A stretch of 64,000 nt of DNA from Tetragonia tetragonoides (taxonomy: Eukaryota > Streptophyta > Magnoliopsida > Caryophyllales > Aizoaceae): assembly GCA_038025085.1 (NCBI GenBank), contig CM076152.1, forward strand, positions 22,404,001-22,468,000, given 5' to 3'. The notes beneath the pieces are model-generated. The model did not search any database. It had not been told where the DNA came from and saw only the letters and a list, made by a program, of their open reading frames with translations. The translations under genes and the position numbers were made by a program. Shown here one piece after another: positions 52,246-64,000 of this stretch; within the stretch, counting starts at the first letter, position 1, and each line of letters begins with the position of its first letter.

Positions 52246-52320
52246 TCAAGGTGACAGGATTCGAACCTATGGCCCCCTGTACCCAAAACAAATGCGCTGA
52301 TCAGACTGCGCTACACCTCG
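52246..52320 (-). tRNA. trnP: trnP(UGG), NUMT copy
   Basis: CGAGGTGTAGCGCAGTCTG at the 5' end, anticodon TGG in TTTTGGGTA, T arm with GGTTCGAATCC, acceptor CACCTTG pairing with CGAGGTG. The D arm reads TGATCAGCGCATTTG where TGGTCAGCGCATCTG is usual, a sign of decay. Confidence 0.92.
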
Positions 52321-52564
52321 TCTCACCCTCCGAAGCATATAATATAGATCTACCCGCAAGACTCGAACCAAACTCGCTCATCCTTTTCGGCACAAGGACG
52401 CGAGAACCATTTCAACCGCTTTTTTTTTTTAATCTTCCTCCAGCAAGATAGGGCGACGCCAAAAAGCCGTATAGTGCAGGAGCGCTCACATTTTTTTTCC
52501 TCTTTTCTTTGACTTGCTTGAATTTCAACCGGCTCGCTCCCGGCTACGCTTTGGACCCTTCGCC

Positions 52565-52638
52565 CGCTTAGAAGTGGATTCGAACCACTGACACAAGGAT
52601 TTTCAGTCCTTTGCTCTAACCAGCTGAGCTACCTGAAC
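52565..52638 (-). tRNA. trnF: trnF(GAA), NUMT copy
   Basis: GTTCAGGTAGCTCAGCTGG, anticodon GAA in CTGAAAATC, T arm GTGGTTCGAATCCAC. Acceptor stem GTTCAGG against TCTAAGC has a C4-A69 mismatch, the pair that plant mitochondria repair by C-to-U editing. Confidence 0.92.
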
Positions 52639-52987
52639 CACTTTCCTAAAGTCTGTTTTCTTCATCGAATAGCGCCCTACACTTTTTTCTTAAGAAAGAG
52701 AAATGGAAGTTCTATTTTCGCTTGTTCGTAAAGCTTTCGAGCAGCTCTTTCAACTGCCGCCTAATCTCCAAACATGCTCAAGAACCGAGAGCCGTCCAGT
52801 CCATGGACGGCCGGAGGGAGCTTGCTTATAGAAAGAAGATAGGCCGGTCAAATAAAAAAAAAACAACGCGCAATGGGCTCTCTGCTCCTAGTCACTAAGT
52901 AGTGTTATTCTGTCCTCCGGGGGACTGGACTCCACCAAGGGGTTCGGTTCTTTATGTAATTTCGCCCGCTCGTTCCACTTCCGTTTC

Positions 52988-53074
52988 GGAGGAAATGGGA
53001 TTCGAACCCATGATACAATCTTCTTGTATGTCGATTTAGCAAACCAATGCCTTAAGCCACTCAGCCATACCTCC
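52988..53074 (-). tRNA. trnS: trnS(GCU), NUMT copy
   Basis: GGAGGTATGGCTGAGTGGC start, anticodon GCT in TTTGCTAAA, long variable arm, T arm GGGTTCGAATCCC, acceptor complement TCCTCC. The order trnP-trnF-trnS on one strand is a common angiosperm mitochondrial cluster. Confidence 0.93.
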
Positions 53075-53589
53075 AAGTTGTGGATCGGAATTTGATGTGC
53101 GATTGCCCGAAGGGCTATCTGATTCGATCCACAGCCTAAGCCGTAGCGCGCTAGCACGTGTATTCTTCCTCCATGAGTGAGATTCTATCCAGAAAAAAAG
53201 AACTGCCTTAGCATTCAAGCGAGACTCCATCCAAATCTGCCACACGTTGGGCGACGCGACGCCTTCTTTTCTATGAACACTCTACCACTGAATGATGAAC
53301 TTTGCCAGTCTCCGCCTCCAGGAGAGAACACAGGGTTAAGCCAAGCCCTTACCCGCTTGAATTCATATCTCTTATTCTGACTAGTAAGAAGAAAGACAAA
53401 GCCGAGGGAACTGGACTGTGACTCTTCTATTACATTACGGAAAAGTCCATTCTCGATCCACGTCCTACCGTAGTGCCCGGAGAAAAGGGCTTGCTTAGTT
53501 TAGAAAGCTAGCTTACTAAGGCGAAGGAATTCTTCGTTGATTGCACGAGCTAGCCAGCCAGCAAGCAACCCCCTTTACTCAACCTCTTA

Positions 53590-53850
53590 AAAAAAAAGTA
53601 AGCATCAAACAAGTTCCTTGCCATGTTCATCATATCATGAAAGAGAGCAGTCATGGCTCGCTGATACGTCGCCCCGGCATTCTTTAGACCAAACGGCATC
53701 ACCTTGTAACAGAACGTGCCCTCCTACCTGATATGGTGATAAACGCAGTTTTCTCTCGGTCTTCTTCAGCCATCTTGATCTGGTTATATCAAGAGAAAGC
53801 ATCCCGTGTCCAGCGGTCTTGTCCACTTGAACATGTGAGGAAAAAATCAT
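53590..53850 (-). pseudogene. Ty3/Gypsy reverse transcriptase fragment in mitochondrial DNA
   Basis: Minus-strand frames give VMPFGLKNAGATYQRAMTAL-like sequence followed by FHDMMNMARNLFDAYF, with a frame break upstream. Gypsy RT core. Confidence 0.75.
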
Positions 53851-54009
53851 CTTTTGGGCTTGCCTTGTTTAGGCTTGGACTTACGGAACCTGCTTTCAAA
53901 TTGAGGCGTCAAAGGCTGGAATGCCTTGCTTCGCTCTACAGCTAGTGGAGACAACGACTAATAAGATTTACGACAGGAGAATACCTTAGCTTTACGACTT
54001 TTCTATTAT

Positions 54010-54880
54010 TAGACTAATGCTTTCTTATGTCTGCCATTAGCTTAAAGCTAGTGTAATGGAGGGCTTCCTCGCAAGAAGCTTTATAGTAAGGGGTGAAACG
54101 GCTTGTTTGGCTTTCTTCTTTCTGACTACAAGGACTAATGACCCTCTTTTCCAACTTTGTCCTCAACTGGTCGGGCACAAAGACATAGCAAACGCACCCA
54201 AATACTCTGAAATGTGAAACAGTCGGCTTTCTCTTGTACAAAACCTAGTATGGCGAGAGAAAACCAAGTTTCGCTTGAGGCAATCTGTTGATGACATGGG
54301 CTTCAGTCATTATGCATTCGGCCTGGCTCCACATTCTTCGCATTCATCATGCAGTTTCGCTAAGATGTCGACTCTTCTTCTCTTCGACTTCGTTCTGCTG
54401 TGTAGTATAAGAGCACGCAAACTGTCTGCGAATCCCGTGCTTTTCAAGTAAGCACTAACTCTTGTGATGTGTATTCTCTTCCAGAGTCTGTCCTCAAACA
54501 TAGTTTTCTTTGCCTTTATTAAAAAGAAGTCTCATTTTCTACAAAACTTCTGAACTCCATGAACTTTTGAAAGACTTCGGACTTCTCTGCTAAGAAATAT
54601 ACCCTGCGAGTAATCATCAATAAATGATTGTATATAAGGCTAAGGCTTACCTAAGAATGATAGAGTGGAGACTTTGCCAAAGACGTCTTCTTGAATGAGC
54701 TGGTCAACTTCTCCTCAGTTTGGTACATGCGCAAAGAATGTCTGAGCCCCTCTTCCTTTCCTGAACCTGTGAGAACACTCTAAGAATATGCCAGCAAAGA
54801 CTTCATTCAATACTTGAGAAGTGACTTTCAATATTGTCCTTTTTATGTGTTGAGTAATATGGCATAACTTTTCAGGTTCT
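54010..54880 (-). pseudogene. Ty1/Copia integrase region fragment in mitochondrial DNA
   Basis: YKRKPTVSHFRVFGCVCYVF and VPDQLRTKLEK (Copia integrase C-terminal motif) at 54110-54250. Further up the minus strand lie scattered pieces such as SFIDDYSQGIF. Many frame breaks. Confidence 0.7.
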
Positions 54881-54889
54881 TTTTGTTTA

Positions 54890-55698
54890 AACAATCGGAT
54901 AAAACTTAAAAGAAGAATCCTTCCCTATCCAAGGAAAACTATTCGAAACTATGAATTACGAACCTCACCCTTCGTACCTCAGGTCGAGATCAAAGAATCG
55001 CTTCCTATCAGTCGCAGGCTTGCATCCTTGCTCCCTATCGGATAAATCCCCTCTCCCTATCTTACTAATAATAATTAAGGCAGCGGTAGCTATGAAGCAT
55101 CTTAGAGTATTCCATTCTCTTTTTCAGCTGGATCCGGGCCTAATACCTTGGCCTGAAACAACTGTATCTAGTAGAGAGAGAGAAGGGCTTTTTGCGAAAG
55201 GCTATCAACGTAGACGTATATAAAAAAGTGAGTATGCGTGCAGAGTGTAAGTGTACCACTTACGAGAAAGAACCCCAATTCAGTAAAGTAGTTAACCAAA
55301 GACAAGCAAGTAGTTCGTCAGTCCTTCCTCCGACGCCTCCCGTTCATTCTTCTTCATTTCATCATCTTTGTTGTGTTCTTCCGTTCATAGGTCTCAAGCT
55401 CTTCTTTGAAAGCCCTCCCCCCTCTCCTTAATAATTAATAAGTTAAGAAGAAGAAGAATGTTGCTTGATTGAACGAACATTGTAAGAATCTTTCTAACTG
55501 ACACCCCAGTCATAATGCCATCCACGTCTTTTTTTTCTTTTGAACAGCTTGATTTTTTGTCCTTATGATTTGAGTCCATAATAACTGGTTTCATTAATGA
55601 AAAGAAAAGCGGAGGCCCACCATCTGCTAGCATTGTGGTTTGGAATCGATTCTTTATCAATGGCCCACCCTTTCTTTGAACCTTGTCAATGATCGAAC
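54890..55698. other. Mitochondrial intergenic DNA
   Basis: No recognised gene. Confidence 0.5.
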
Positions 55699-55889
55699 TT
55701 AAAGATATATAAACTGAGTGCCATTTGATGAGTAACTGAGAACAAGGGAGAAGGATATGGAAAGGATGAAGTAATGAAAGAGGAAGTCATTGCTAGTAGT
55801 AACGACTTGTCACGATCCATTGGTTCATATAGAATCCATGTCCTAGGTGTATCAAAAAACATTCTTTTCACTAAACGTATATAATAAAA
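55699..55889 (-). pseudogene. nad2: nad2 last exon (NADH dehydrogenase subunit 2 C-terminus)
   Basis: FYYIRLVKRMFFDTPRTWIL, YEPMDRDKSLLLAMTSS, YPSPLFSVTHQMALSLY: the C-terminus of complex I subunit ND2. Codons giving S and P where the protein has F and L (TSSFPYPSP) fit unedited mitochondrial DNA. A 2-bp AT insertion in the last codons (TATATATC for TATATC) pushes the native TAA at 55699-55701 out of frame. Upstream exons are absent, so it is a remnant. Confidence 0.85.
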
Positions 55890-56513
55890 TAGAGTGAAAG
55901 GGTCCACTCCGAAATCAAGAGGGTGCGAACTAACAGCTGAGTCCTCTACGAACCGCAGGAGATAGTTTCCCATCATACGGCTCACCAACTTCACTTGCCT
56001 CTATGGGAGGCTCGCTCCGGGCAGGTTCGGATCACTTACAATACACGGCTCTACGAAGGAAGGGCTTGGGTTAGGAGTGTTTTCAATATGATTCTTTTTC
56101 CGCGATGAAAAATGCGAGTCTCTTTTGTCCACTTTCTCTATCCCCCTCTATCAAAATGATCAAAAAGGTCACAAGATCTTATTCCCGTGTTCGATCTCTT
56201 CCATCTCTGCCCTGCTCGTTGTCACCTATGTTGAAGAATGGTTTGGAACCCTGTAGAGAATGAAGAAGGTCTCTTCGAACCTCTCAACAGTCCTTCTCGA
56301 GGCTCCCCCCTGAAAAAGTAAGGCCCCGTTAGCCTGGGCGAAGATAGGGATAAAGAGTAGAAGCAAGCTACCTTAGCTCTGTCGGGCACTGGACAGGGGT
56401 TAGCTCTGTAAATGTGTAGAGCCAAGTGTAGTGTGGTGTAGTAGTAGGCACTTCTAGGCCCCTTCCCCGCTACTGGATCACTCCAGTGCTTCGGGTACTA
56501 CGGACCCTCTGCC
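55890..56513 (-). other. 3' part of nad2 group II intron
   Basis: Domain V is recognisable on the minus strand at about 55984-55950 (GAGCCGTATGATGGGAAAC then CTGCGGTTC), followed by a domain VI stem before the exon. The intron is cut by the right NUMT border. Confidence 0.75.
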
Positions 56514-57256
56514 ATGGCTACTTTGTATTTCGCTTTGAGTCTGATGCCGATAAGCAAAAGGTGATTGATGCTGGACCTTTTGTGTATAATTTCAAGCCAT
56601 TTGTATTGAGGGAATGGACTTAAAATTTCAAAATCAATGCTGAAACTATGAGAAATTTACCACTGTGGGTGCAACTACCCAAGTTACCTCTGTCCTGTTG
56701 GTCTGCTGACTCGTTAAGTCGTATTGGGAGATGCTTGGGTAGACTTCTTATGGCTGATCAGGTCACCACTAAGCAAGAGAGGATCTCTTATGCCATAATA
56801 TTGGTTGATATTGATATATCTAGACCATTGGAGAGGGAAATAACCATTACAGATGATGATGGATTTACATTTAAACAGAAGGTGGTATTTGAATGGGGAC
56901 CAATTTTATGCTCTAAATGCTTGAAATTTGGGCATAAACTTGAGGATTATGGGAAGGAGCAACAACCAGCTGCAAAGGCTCAGGGTAGCAGGAAATAGAA
57001 GAAACAGATCAATAACAAGCAGAAGAAACAATGGGTTCCTAGGCAGCCTGAGGTGCTACCAAAACCTGTTCCTGCTACTATTGATAAAGAGGGGTCGCAA
57101 ACTGTGCAGACAAAGGGCAGGAACAGTGCAACTGCTACTACAAATCAAGTGGCTACTACTAACCCTTTTGAAGCTTTGGCTAGTTCAAGTCACACTGTAG
57201 TTTTTGATGTCATGCCAGATGGCTCAGTTGTGGTCATTGAAGATGAGACAGCATGA
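56514..57256 (+). pseudogene. L1 ORF1, 3' part
   Basis: DUF4283 second half (YFVFRFESDADKQKVIDAGP, FVLREW, LPLWVQLPKLPLSCWSADSL), then a CCHC knuckle CSKCLKFGHKLEDYGK, which has lost its last Cys. Stops at the NFKIN junction and after GSRK. Ends SVVVIEDETA. Confidence 0.85.
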
Positions 57257-57309
57257 GGTATGGAGAATGGGGCAGGTGATAAGTCCTCTACACTAGAATC
57301 AACAAAGCC

Positions 57310-60300
57310 ATGAAGAGCCTGTTCATGAATATGAGAGGTTTGAATAAACCCTCTAAGCAAAGGGGTCTCAAGCAGTTCCTGCAACAACATAAGATAGATA
57401 TAGCAGGACTGTTAGAGACTAAAATAAAAGCTCCTAGTGTTGCTAAGCTACGAAGCAATTTGGGAACTGACTGGAATATTATTTGTAATCATCATTCAGC
57501 TCCAAATGGTAGAGTAATGACAATCTGGGATTCCTCTAAGGTTGAGGTGACTTTTGTATCTAAAATGGATCAATGTCTGTCTGCTCATGTTAGATGGCTT
57601 GGTTCCTCAAATATTATTCTTTTTACTGCTTTGTATGGGAGGAATGATTGCATTGAGAGGATAAGATGCTGGAATTTCTTGAACCAAGGGCCTGTGCTTA
57701 TGCCTTGGATTATTGGAGGTGACTTCAATGCCACCTTAAAGCCTGAGGAGAGAATAAACTCTGCTGGTAGATTGACAGGAGACACTGAGCTACAAGATTT
57801 GTTTTTTGACCTTAATCTAGTTGATATAAGAGCAAAAGCGTGGGAATTTACATGGTGTAACAGACACAATGTAGCTAGTAGGATTTACACAAAGCTAGAT
57901 CTTGTGATTGGTAATGAAGCTTAAAGGGATGAGTACTTCTTGGCTGAGGTTGATTTCATGCAGACTCAACTGTCTGACCATTGTGCAGGGGTGGTCACAA
58001 TTCATCAGGATAATGTCCAAGGGAATAAGCCTTTCAAATTCTTCTCCCATTGGGCTGAGGAAGTGAATTTTCTAGCTCTTATGCAGGATAGGTGGCAGTT
58101 TACAGGGCATGGTGTCCATATGTTTCAAATTATTCAGAAACTGAAAAATGTTAAAGCAGCTTCGAAGATCTTTGCTAGACAATATAAGGGGTTGAACAAG
58201 CAGGTGTGTGAAGCAAAGAAAGGGTTGGCAGACATCCGCTAAGACTTCAAAGTGATCTGTTCAATTCTCAACTTGTTGCAGAAGAGAAGCAGGCTATTGA
58301 GAAGCTTGAAAAACTGTCCTTAGTGGAGGAAGTGTCCCTTAAACAGAAAGCTGGCATCAGATGGTTACAATGTGGGGATGACAACACAAAGTTCTTTCAT
58401 GCCTCAGTAAAGGCTAGAAGAACAAGCAACAAGATAACCTACATTTATGCACAGGGATGCAAGATGGAGGATCATAGTGATATACAGAATGAATTTTTGC
58501 AGTTTTTCAAGGACTTATGGGGTCTTGTGCTAGTAGTATTCCTGCCATTGATAATGAAATAATGCAACTTGGCCCTGTTCTGAGTTATGACCAGGTCCTG
58601 GCTCTTGCAAAAGACTATACCAGGGAGGAGGTGAAGAATGCTCTTTGGGGTATGGATGAAGAAAAAGCCCCAGGTCCAGATGGGTTTACTGCAGGGTTCT
58701 ACAAGAAAGCTTGGTTTGTGGTAAGGAAAGATGTCTATACTGCTGTTTTAGATATGGTACAGTAGGGCAAAATTATCAAGAGCTTGAACTACACTGCCAT
58801 TATATTACTTTAGTTCCCAAGGTAACTAACCCTTCTATTGTTGGTGATTATAGGCCTATATCTTGTTGCAATGTTCTGTATAAAATAGCTGCAAAGGTCA
58901 TAGCAAATAAAATGTGTGGTGAACTTAATTCTATTGTTCATGAGGAACAAGCTGCATTTGTGAAGGGTAGGAGAATAATTGATAATGTTTTACTTGCACA
59001 TGAGTTAGTGAAACACTATGGGAGAAAACACATTTCACCTAGGTGCCTATTGAAGATGGATCTGAGGAAGGCTTATGATTCAATTGAATGGCAAGTCCTT
59101 GAACAGATGTTGTACTCACTTCATTTCCCTCCCAGATTTGTTCAGATGGTTATGACTTGTATTTCCACTGTGAGTTACTCTATAAGTTACAATGGGTCCT
59201 TGTTAAAACCTTTTACTGCAAAAAAAGGGTTGAGACGAGGTGATTACTTGTCTCCTTACCTCTTTGTCTTGGGAATGGAGTACCTATCCAGATGCCTTGA
59301 CCAACTGAAGAATAAACCTCGATTCAAGTATCATCCTAAGTGCTCAAAGTTCAAGCTCTGTCATAGCATATTTGCAGATGATCTGTTATTGTTTGCTAGA
59401 GGTGACATCCAATCAGTCAAGTGCCTTCTGCATTCCCTCAACATACATATTCTCAGAAGCATCTGGTCTTCAAGCAAACTTCACTAAATCTGAAATATAT
59501 TTTGGTGGATTAAATGAGGAGAAACAACAAGGAATTATGCAAGCAACAGACTCAGTTATCAGAGGTACACTCCCTGTAAAATACCTTGGTGTGTCCCTAT
59601 CTTCTAAAAGGCTCACTATTGCTCAGTGTCAGCCTATTATTGAGAAAATCATAGCTAGAATGAGTGTTTGGACCATCAGACTCCTATCTTATGCAAGGCG
59701 ACTCCAACTTTTGAAAAGTGTAGTGTTTTCCATGCATACCTATTGGTCCTAGGTCTTTATCCTGCCTCGTGCTATTTTGAACCACATTGATAAGCTTTGT
59801 CGTGCTTTCTTATGGACTGGTTCTTGTGCTCCCTCAAAAAGAGCTCTTGTACCTTGGGACCAAGTGTGTACTCCAAATTCTAAAGGAGGGCTGGGAGTGT
59901 TTCATCTACAAATATGGAACTCAGCCTCTGTAGGAAATTGGTATGAGACTTACATAAATTGAAAGAAGAGCTTTGGATACAGTGGGTCTCTACTTTCTAC
60001 ATTAAGGGTCAGGACTTCTGGGACATGAGTTGTCCCAATCAAGCATCATGGATGGTGAAACAGATTTTTGAAGACAGAGACAATATTAAGAATGTTGTTA
60101 TTGGCAGTACCTACTATAGTATAAGCTTGGCTTATAAGAAACTGTCACTAGATAGGCTAACAGTGCCCTGGACAAAGCTTTGTTGGGCTCCTCTTAATAT
60201 CCCAAAACAAGCTTTTTATTTTTGGTTTGTTTGCAAGCAAAAGCTGCCTATTGTGGATAGAATGACAGGCATGAGGATTGAAAATGTGTCTAGTGAGGAG

Positions 60301-60629
60301 TGTGTGTTATGTAACACTGAAAATGAATCTCACTCACACTTATTTTTTGAGTGCTCCTTCTCTAGGGAGCTTCTGAACCTACTGTTACCCTGGCTGGGTG
60401 TTGTTGTCCCCTCTTCTCTTGGGAGCAGCTGATGAATTGGGCAATTAAGTTTGTTGTGGGGAAGAGTCCAAGGAGAAAAGTTACAAAGGGTGTCCTGGTG
60501 GCTGCTTGTCATGCAGTTTGGGAAGCTAGAATTGCGAAGATCTTTAACCAGGAAAGCAGACGGGCAAGGGATGTTTGCAGGAAATTATTCACTAGTTACA
60601 TGCTCGAGCAAATGGTTCAAAGTGCCTGA
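57310..60629 (+). pseudogene. L1 ORF2 (endonuclease, reverse transcriptase, zf-RVT)
   Basis: APE-type endonuclease: MNMRGLNKPSKQRGL, LLETKIK, GGDFNATL, and after a stop at 57922 TQLSDHCAGVV. RT: EKAPGPDGFTAGFYK, YRPISCCNVLYKI, KMDLRKAYDSIEW, KGLRRGDYLSPYLF and catalytic IFADDLLLF. The zf-RVT end reads WTKLCWAPLNIPKQAFYFWF, ECVLCNTENESHSHLFFECS. At least six stops or frame breaks. Confidence 0.92.
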
Positions 60630-60652
60630 AAATCTGTAACTTGATGAAAAAA

Positions 60653-62439
60653 GGAGAATTCCAATTGGTGCCCTTTTACTATTGACTTGTCCAACTGGTG
60701 CCCCTAACACAGAAAGAAGTCTGGTCCGTGCCCCTTTACTTTTTAAAAGTCTATTCGGTGACCTTATTTTTTGTTTTCCGTTAGATAATTTTTGCATTGT
60801 CAATTTTACCCTTACTAAAACGCAGGGATGCCATCTTTAAACGACATTGACGATTGAGATGTTGGGTTTTTTCCATGAAATAAAAAATCACCCATGACTC
60901 ACCATTTTCTCCTCTTCATTTTTCTGTGTCTGTGTAATGGTACTACTCGATCTGACAATTACAACATGTTCTTCATGATTCTTCTCCATTCGATTATTGT
61001 TTGATTATTATTATTTCATTCGTTAATGGAAATCATATAAAACACACACCTATCCATACACATTACTGAATACACACACTCTCTCTAATCTGCTCAATCT
61101 GTTAACAACAAGTATGATATAAATCCAAAACCTAGAATATAAACAAAATACTCCATTTTCTCTCTCCTTCTATCTCGTACACCAACTGTTTGCTCTATTT
61201 CCAATTTTCCCACACAGAAAACTTCCATCTGGGTCCTTTCAATTTCTTGCTTTTTGGGGTTACAATCCCTAAATCTCAAATGGGTTTCGTCTAATTGGAA
61301 TAATTTCATCTGGGTAACTGTTTGTTTTTTCTGGGTATTTTTTATGTTTATTAACAACAGTTTCGGATTGGGCAAAAAAACCATGAACCCCCTTCAACCG
61401 TACAACAACAATCTAGAAAAAGATGAAAAAATCAACAACAGCGAAGAAAAAAATCAACATCGTGTGGGTCCCCTCCGTACTATACGCCGTCGTCATCTCC
61501 GTCAAGAGAGAGAAAGTAGCACATCGGAAAATTCGGTGGCTCGTGGTGATTGTAATTGGGGTAGTTATTGGTTAATTTATTAGAGAAGTGATTGTATAGG
61601 GAGAGAGGTAGTTGTACTTGTACGTGTATTATTAATTGGGATTTTAATTAGCCTGGAAAAAAGTATCATATTTTGATTTCGACGTTTTGATTTTTTGTTG
61701 TGTTCAATTTGCCAAGTATTTTAGCTGCTGTGAATGTTTTGATTTCCTTTAGTTCATTATCATGGTAATATGGTTTGATCTGTGTTTTTCCTCCATTGCT
61801 TATGTTGGCCGTCAATTCTTTTGTCTCAATCTTAATCCGCAGGTTTTGTTCTCAAATTCTCTTCCTCCATAGCTAACATTCATGCTTTGGTCATTGCTTT
61901 TTTGTGCTTTAGAGACGTCTGCCCAGACCAAAATTAATACGAAATTGTTGAACCCAGCTATGTGCTTTTAGTTCTTTGCAGCTGAGTTAATTAATTTCTG
62001 TTTTTAAGCTTTAGGCATTGTTTTAATTCGATTCATTCTTCTCTAAATATTTCACAATTCGGTAAAATTGGGATCGATTTGTAACAAGATTTACTAAGTT
62101 TGGGACTATTTTGGAAATGGCGGATTGTGAGGTTTGTAGAAGGGGAAGAGAGAGAAAGAGAGAAAGAATACCTGGTGTTTCTTGGGATCATCCATGAGAT
62201 GAGATTACAGGAGGGGAAAAGAAGAGGGGTAATTTTGTCAGCATATTTTGCTCGAAAAAGAACCACAATAACCCCAAACTACTTAACCATAGCCACGTCA
62301 TCACTTTGTAACGGAAAAGAAAAAATAAGGAGACGGAATGGATATTTTAAATTTAAATGGGCACGGACCGGACTTCTTTCTGTGTTAGGGGAACCAGTTG
62401 GACAAGTCAATAGTAAAAGGGCACCAATTGGAATTCCCC
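60653..62439. mobile_element. Non-autonomous Mutator-like element (MULE), 1787 bp
   Basis: Perfect 9-bp target duplication ATGAAAAAA (60644-60652 and 62440-62448) and long terminal inverted repeats of about 150 bp. Their outer parts begin GG(A/G)GAATTCCAATTGGTGC and contain CTAACACAGAAAGAAGTC. No transposase. The interior has a 5'UTR-like CT-rich region (61090-61260) and a 109-codon frame at 61254-61583 without known motifs; gene-fragment capture (Pack-MULE) is possible but not shown. Confidence 0.92.
61254..61583 (+). CDS. Unknown 109-codon frame within the MULE
   Basis: Hydrophobic start (WNNFIWVTVCFFWVFFMFI) followed by a polar, Asn/Glu/Arg-rich tail. Not recognised; may be captured UTR rather than coding. 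Confidence 0.2.
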   Translation: MGLQSLNLKWVSSNWNNFIWVTVCFFWVFFMFINNSFGLGKKTMNPLQPYNNNLEKDEKINNSEEKNQHRVGPLRTIRRRHLRQERESSTSENSVARGDCNWGSYWLIY

Positions 62440-62632
62440 ATGAAAAAATGAGCTAAATTTTGTACCTTAGTTTATTTTACTAGATTATAGGTGGTTGTTT
62501 TGTACCTCCCCTTGCGTGGGCTGGTTTTACTAGTTACTTATTAGAAGTCCTAAAGTCAGATTATACCAAGGTGCTGTAGTGATCATATCATTTTTTGGAA
62601 ATAAAATTATTAATTTTTCCAAAAAAAAAAAG

Positions 62633-63172
62633 GATTGAACATCTTAATTTTGATGGTGGACTACACCCAAATGATTACCTTAGAGTGGGTCTTCAATATT
62701 GAAAGAGATTTTGATGTCGAAGTTTACAATGAAGAACATTACAAGGTGACTAAGGTTAACCTCAAGGGGTATGCATCACTTTGGGTTTTAATTTGCAGCA
62801 CAAAACAGTGAGAGATGGTAAGACGAGAGTTAAGACATGGAGCAAACTTAATGGGCTCATGCAAATGAGATTTGTACCAGAATTTCACTATCAAGACCTC
62901 AACTGAATCACCACATACGCTAGCATAAGATGATAAGAGTGTGGTCGAGTATGCAAGGGAGTTTGAACAACTCCTATGGAGGACGAGGGTCCTAGATACT
63001 CAAGGGAACAACATTGATCATTTCTTGGTTATTTTGAACAATAACATTTGAGAAAAGATGAAATTACAACCATTATGGTCTTTAAAGGATGCAACCAAGT
63101 TGGCTCGCAAGGTTGAAAAACTAGCCAAAGGGAAGAAGCACTATTCTCATGCTTTTGGTCCACCACCACCAC
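62633..63172 (+). pseudogene. Ty3/Gypsy gag, 3' continuation
   Basis: IEHLNFDGGLHPNDYL, frame shift, EWVFNIERDFDVEVYNEEHY, KVNLKGYASLWVL, later KVEKLAKGKKHYSHAF: the capsid region (Retrotrans_gag) up to the linker before the zinc knuckle. It is broken by stops and cut by the MITE at 63176. Confidence 0.82.
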
Positions 63173-63175
63173 TTA

Positions 63176-64000
<825 letters not shown>

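Noticed and set aside
53260..53310. A fourth tRNA, suggested by CTCTACCACTGAAT
   Set aside because: No T arm or acceptor pairing could be found around it.

Overview
The window is nuclear DNA of a flowering plant, very rich in repeats. Intact host genes have plant-type introns, and the transposons (Stowaway, Tourist, RTE and L1 LINEs, Ty3/Gypsy, MULE) are those of a dicot genome. About 19.3 kb in the right half (37.19-56.51 kb) is mitochondrial DNA (cox1, nad2 last exon, trnP, trnF, trnS, a plastid rpoB piece) that has been inserted into the nucleus. The species could not be fixed from the sequence.

Left part (1-32 kb). Two host loci lie on the minus strand. (a) A protein phosphatase 2C gene of the plant PP2C 55/80 type runs from a 5'UTR exon near 31.8 kb through coding exons at 29.4-28.6, 27.85-27.53, 20.28-20.13 and 14.65-14.36 kb. 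Its introns of 5-7 kb are filled by an RTE LINE, a small LTR retrotransposon, SINEs and L1 remnants. The block carrying the fourth coding exon has a second copy at 1.24-3.50 kb, leaving an orphan exon there. (b) Between the two copies lies an eRF1 (peptide chain release factor 1) gene, 10.4-7.0 kb, with TATA box, 5'UTR intron and open frame. About 160 internal codons are missing in frame, removing stop-codon recognition and the GGQ loop. Its stop codon sits in a TAA-CAA-TTA context typical of leaky termination.

Middle part (32-36.5 kb). Here there are repeats, a foldback-like element made of CGGATATCCG words with a 10-bp target duplication, and the leader of a Ty3/Gypsy element (TATA, LTR end, initiator-Met primer site, start of gag).

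Right part (36.5-64 kb). This is a nest of insertions: a Gypsy gag is split by an L1 LINE. The L1 ORF1 is split inside its DUF4283 domain by the mitochondrial insert, and the L1 3'UTR is split by a 1.8-kb MULE with a perfect 9-bp target duplication. The far end of the Gypsy gag is cut by a Tourist-like MITE stuffed with CTGGGCAAAA minisatellite and AAT/TTA arrays, running off the window. The host frames close when each insert is mentally removed, so the order of events can be read directly.

Best candidates for novelty are the release-factor-derived protein lacking its catalytic half but keeping the leaky stop context, the family of small transposons each built from its own degenerate palindromic word, and the datable nested mitochondrial insertion. 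All gene calls rest on reading the translations by eye; no database search was possible.
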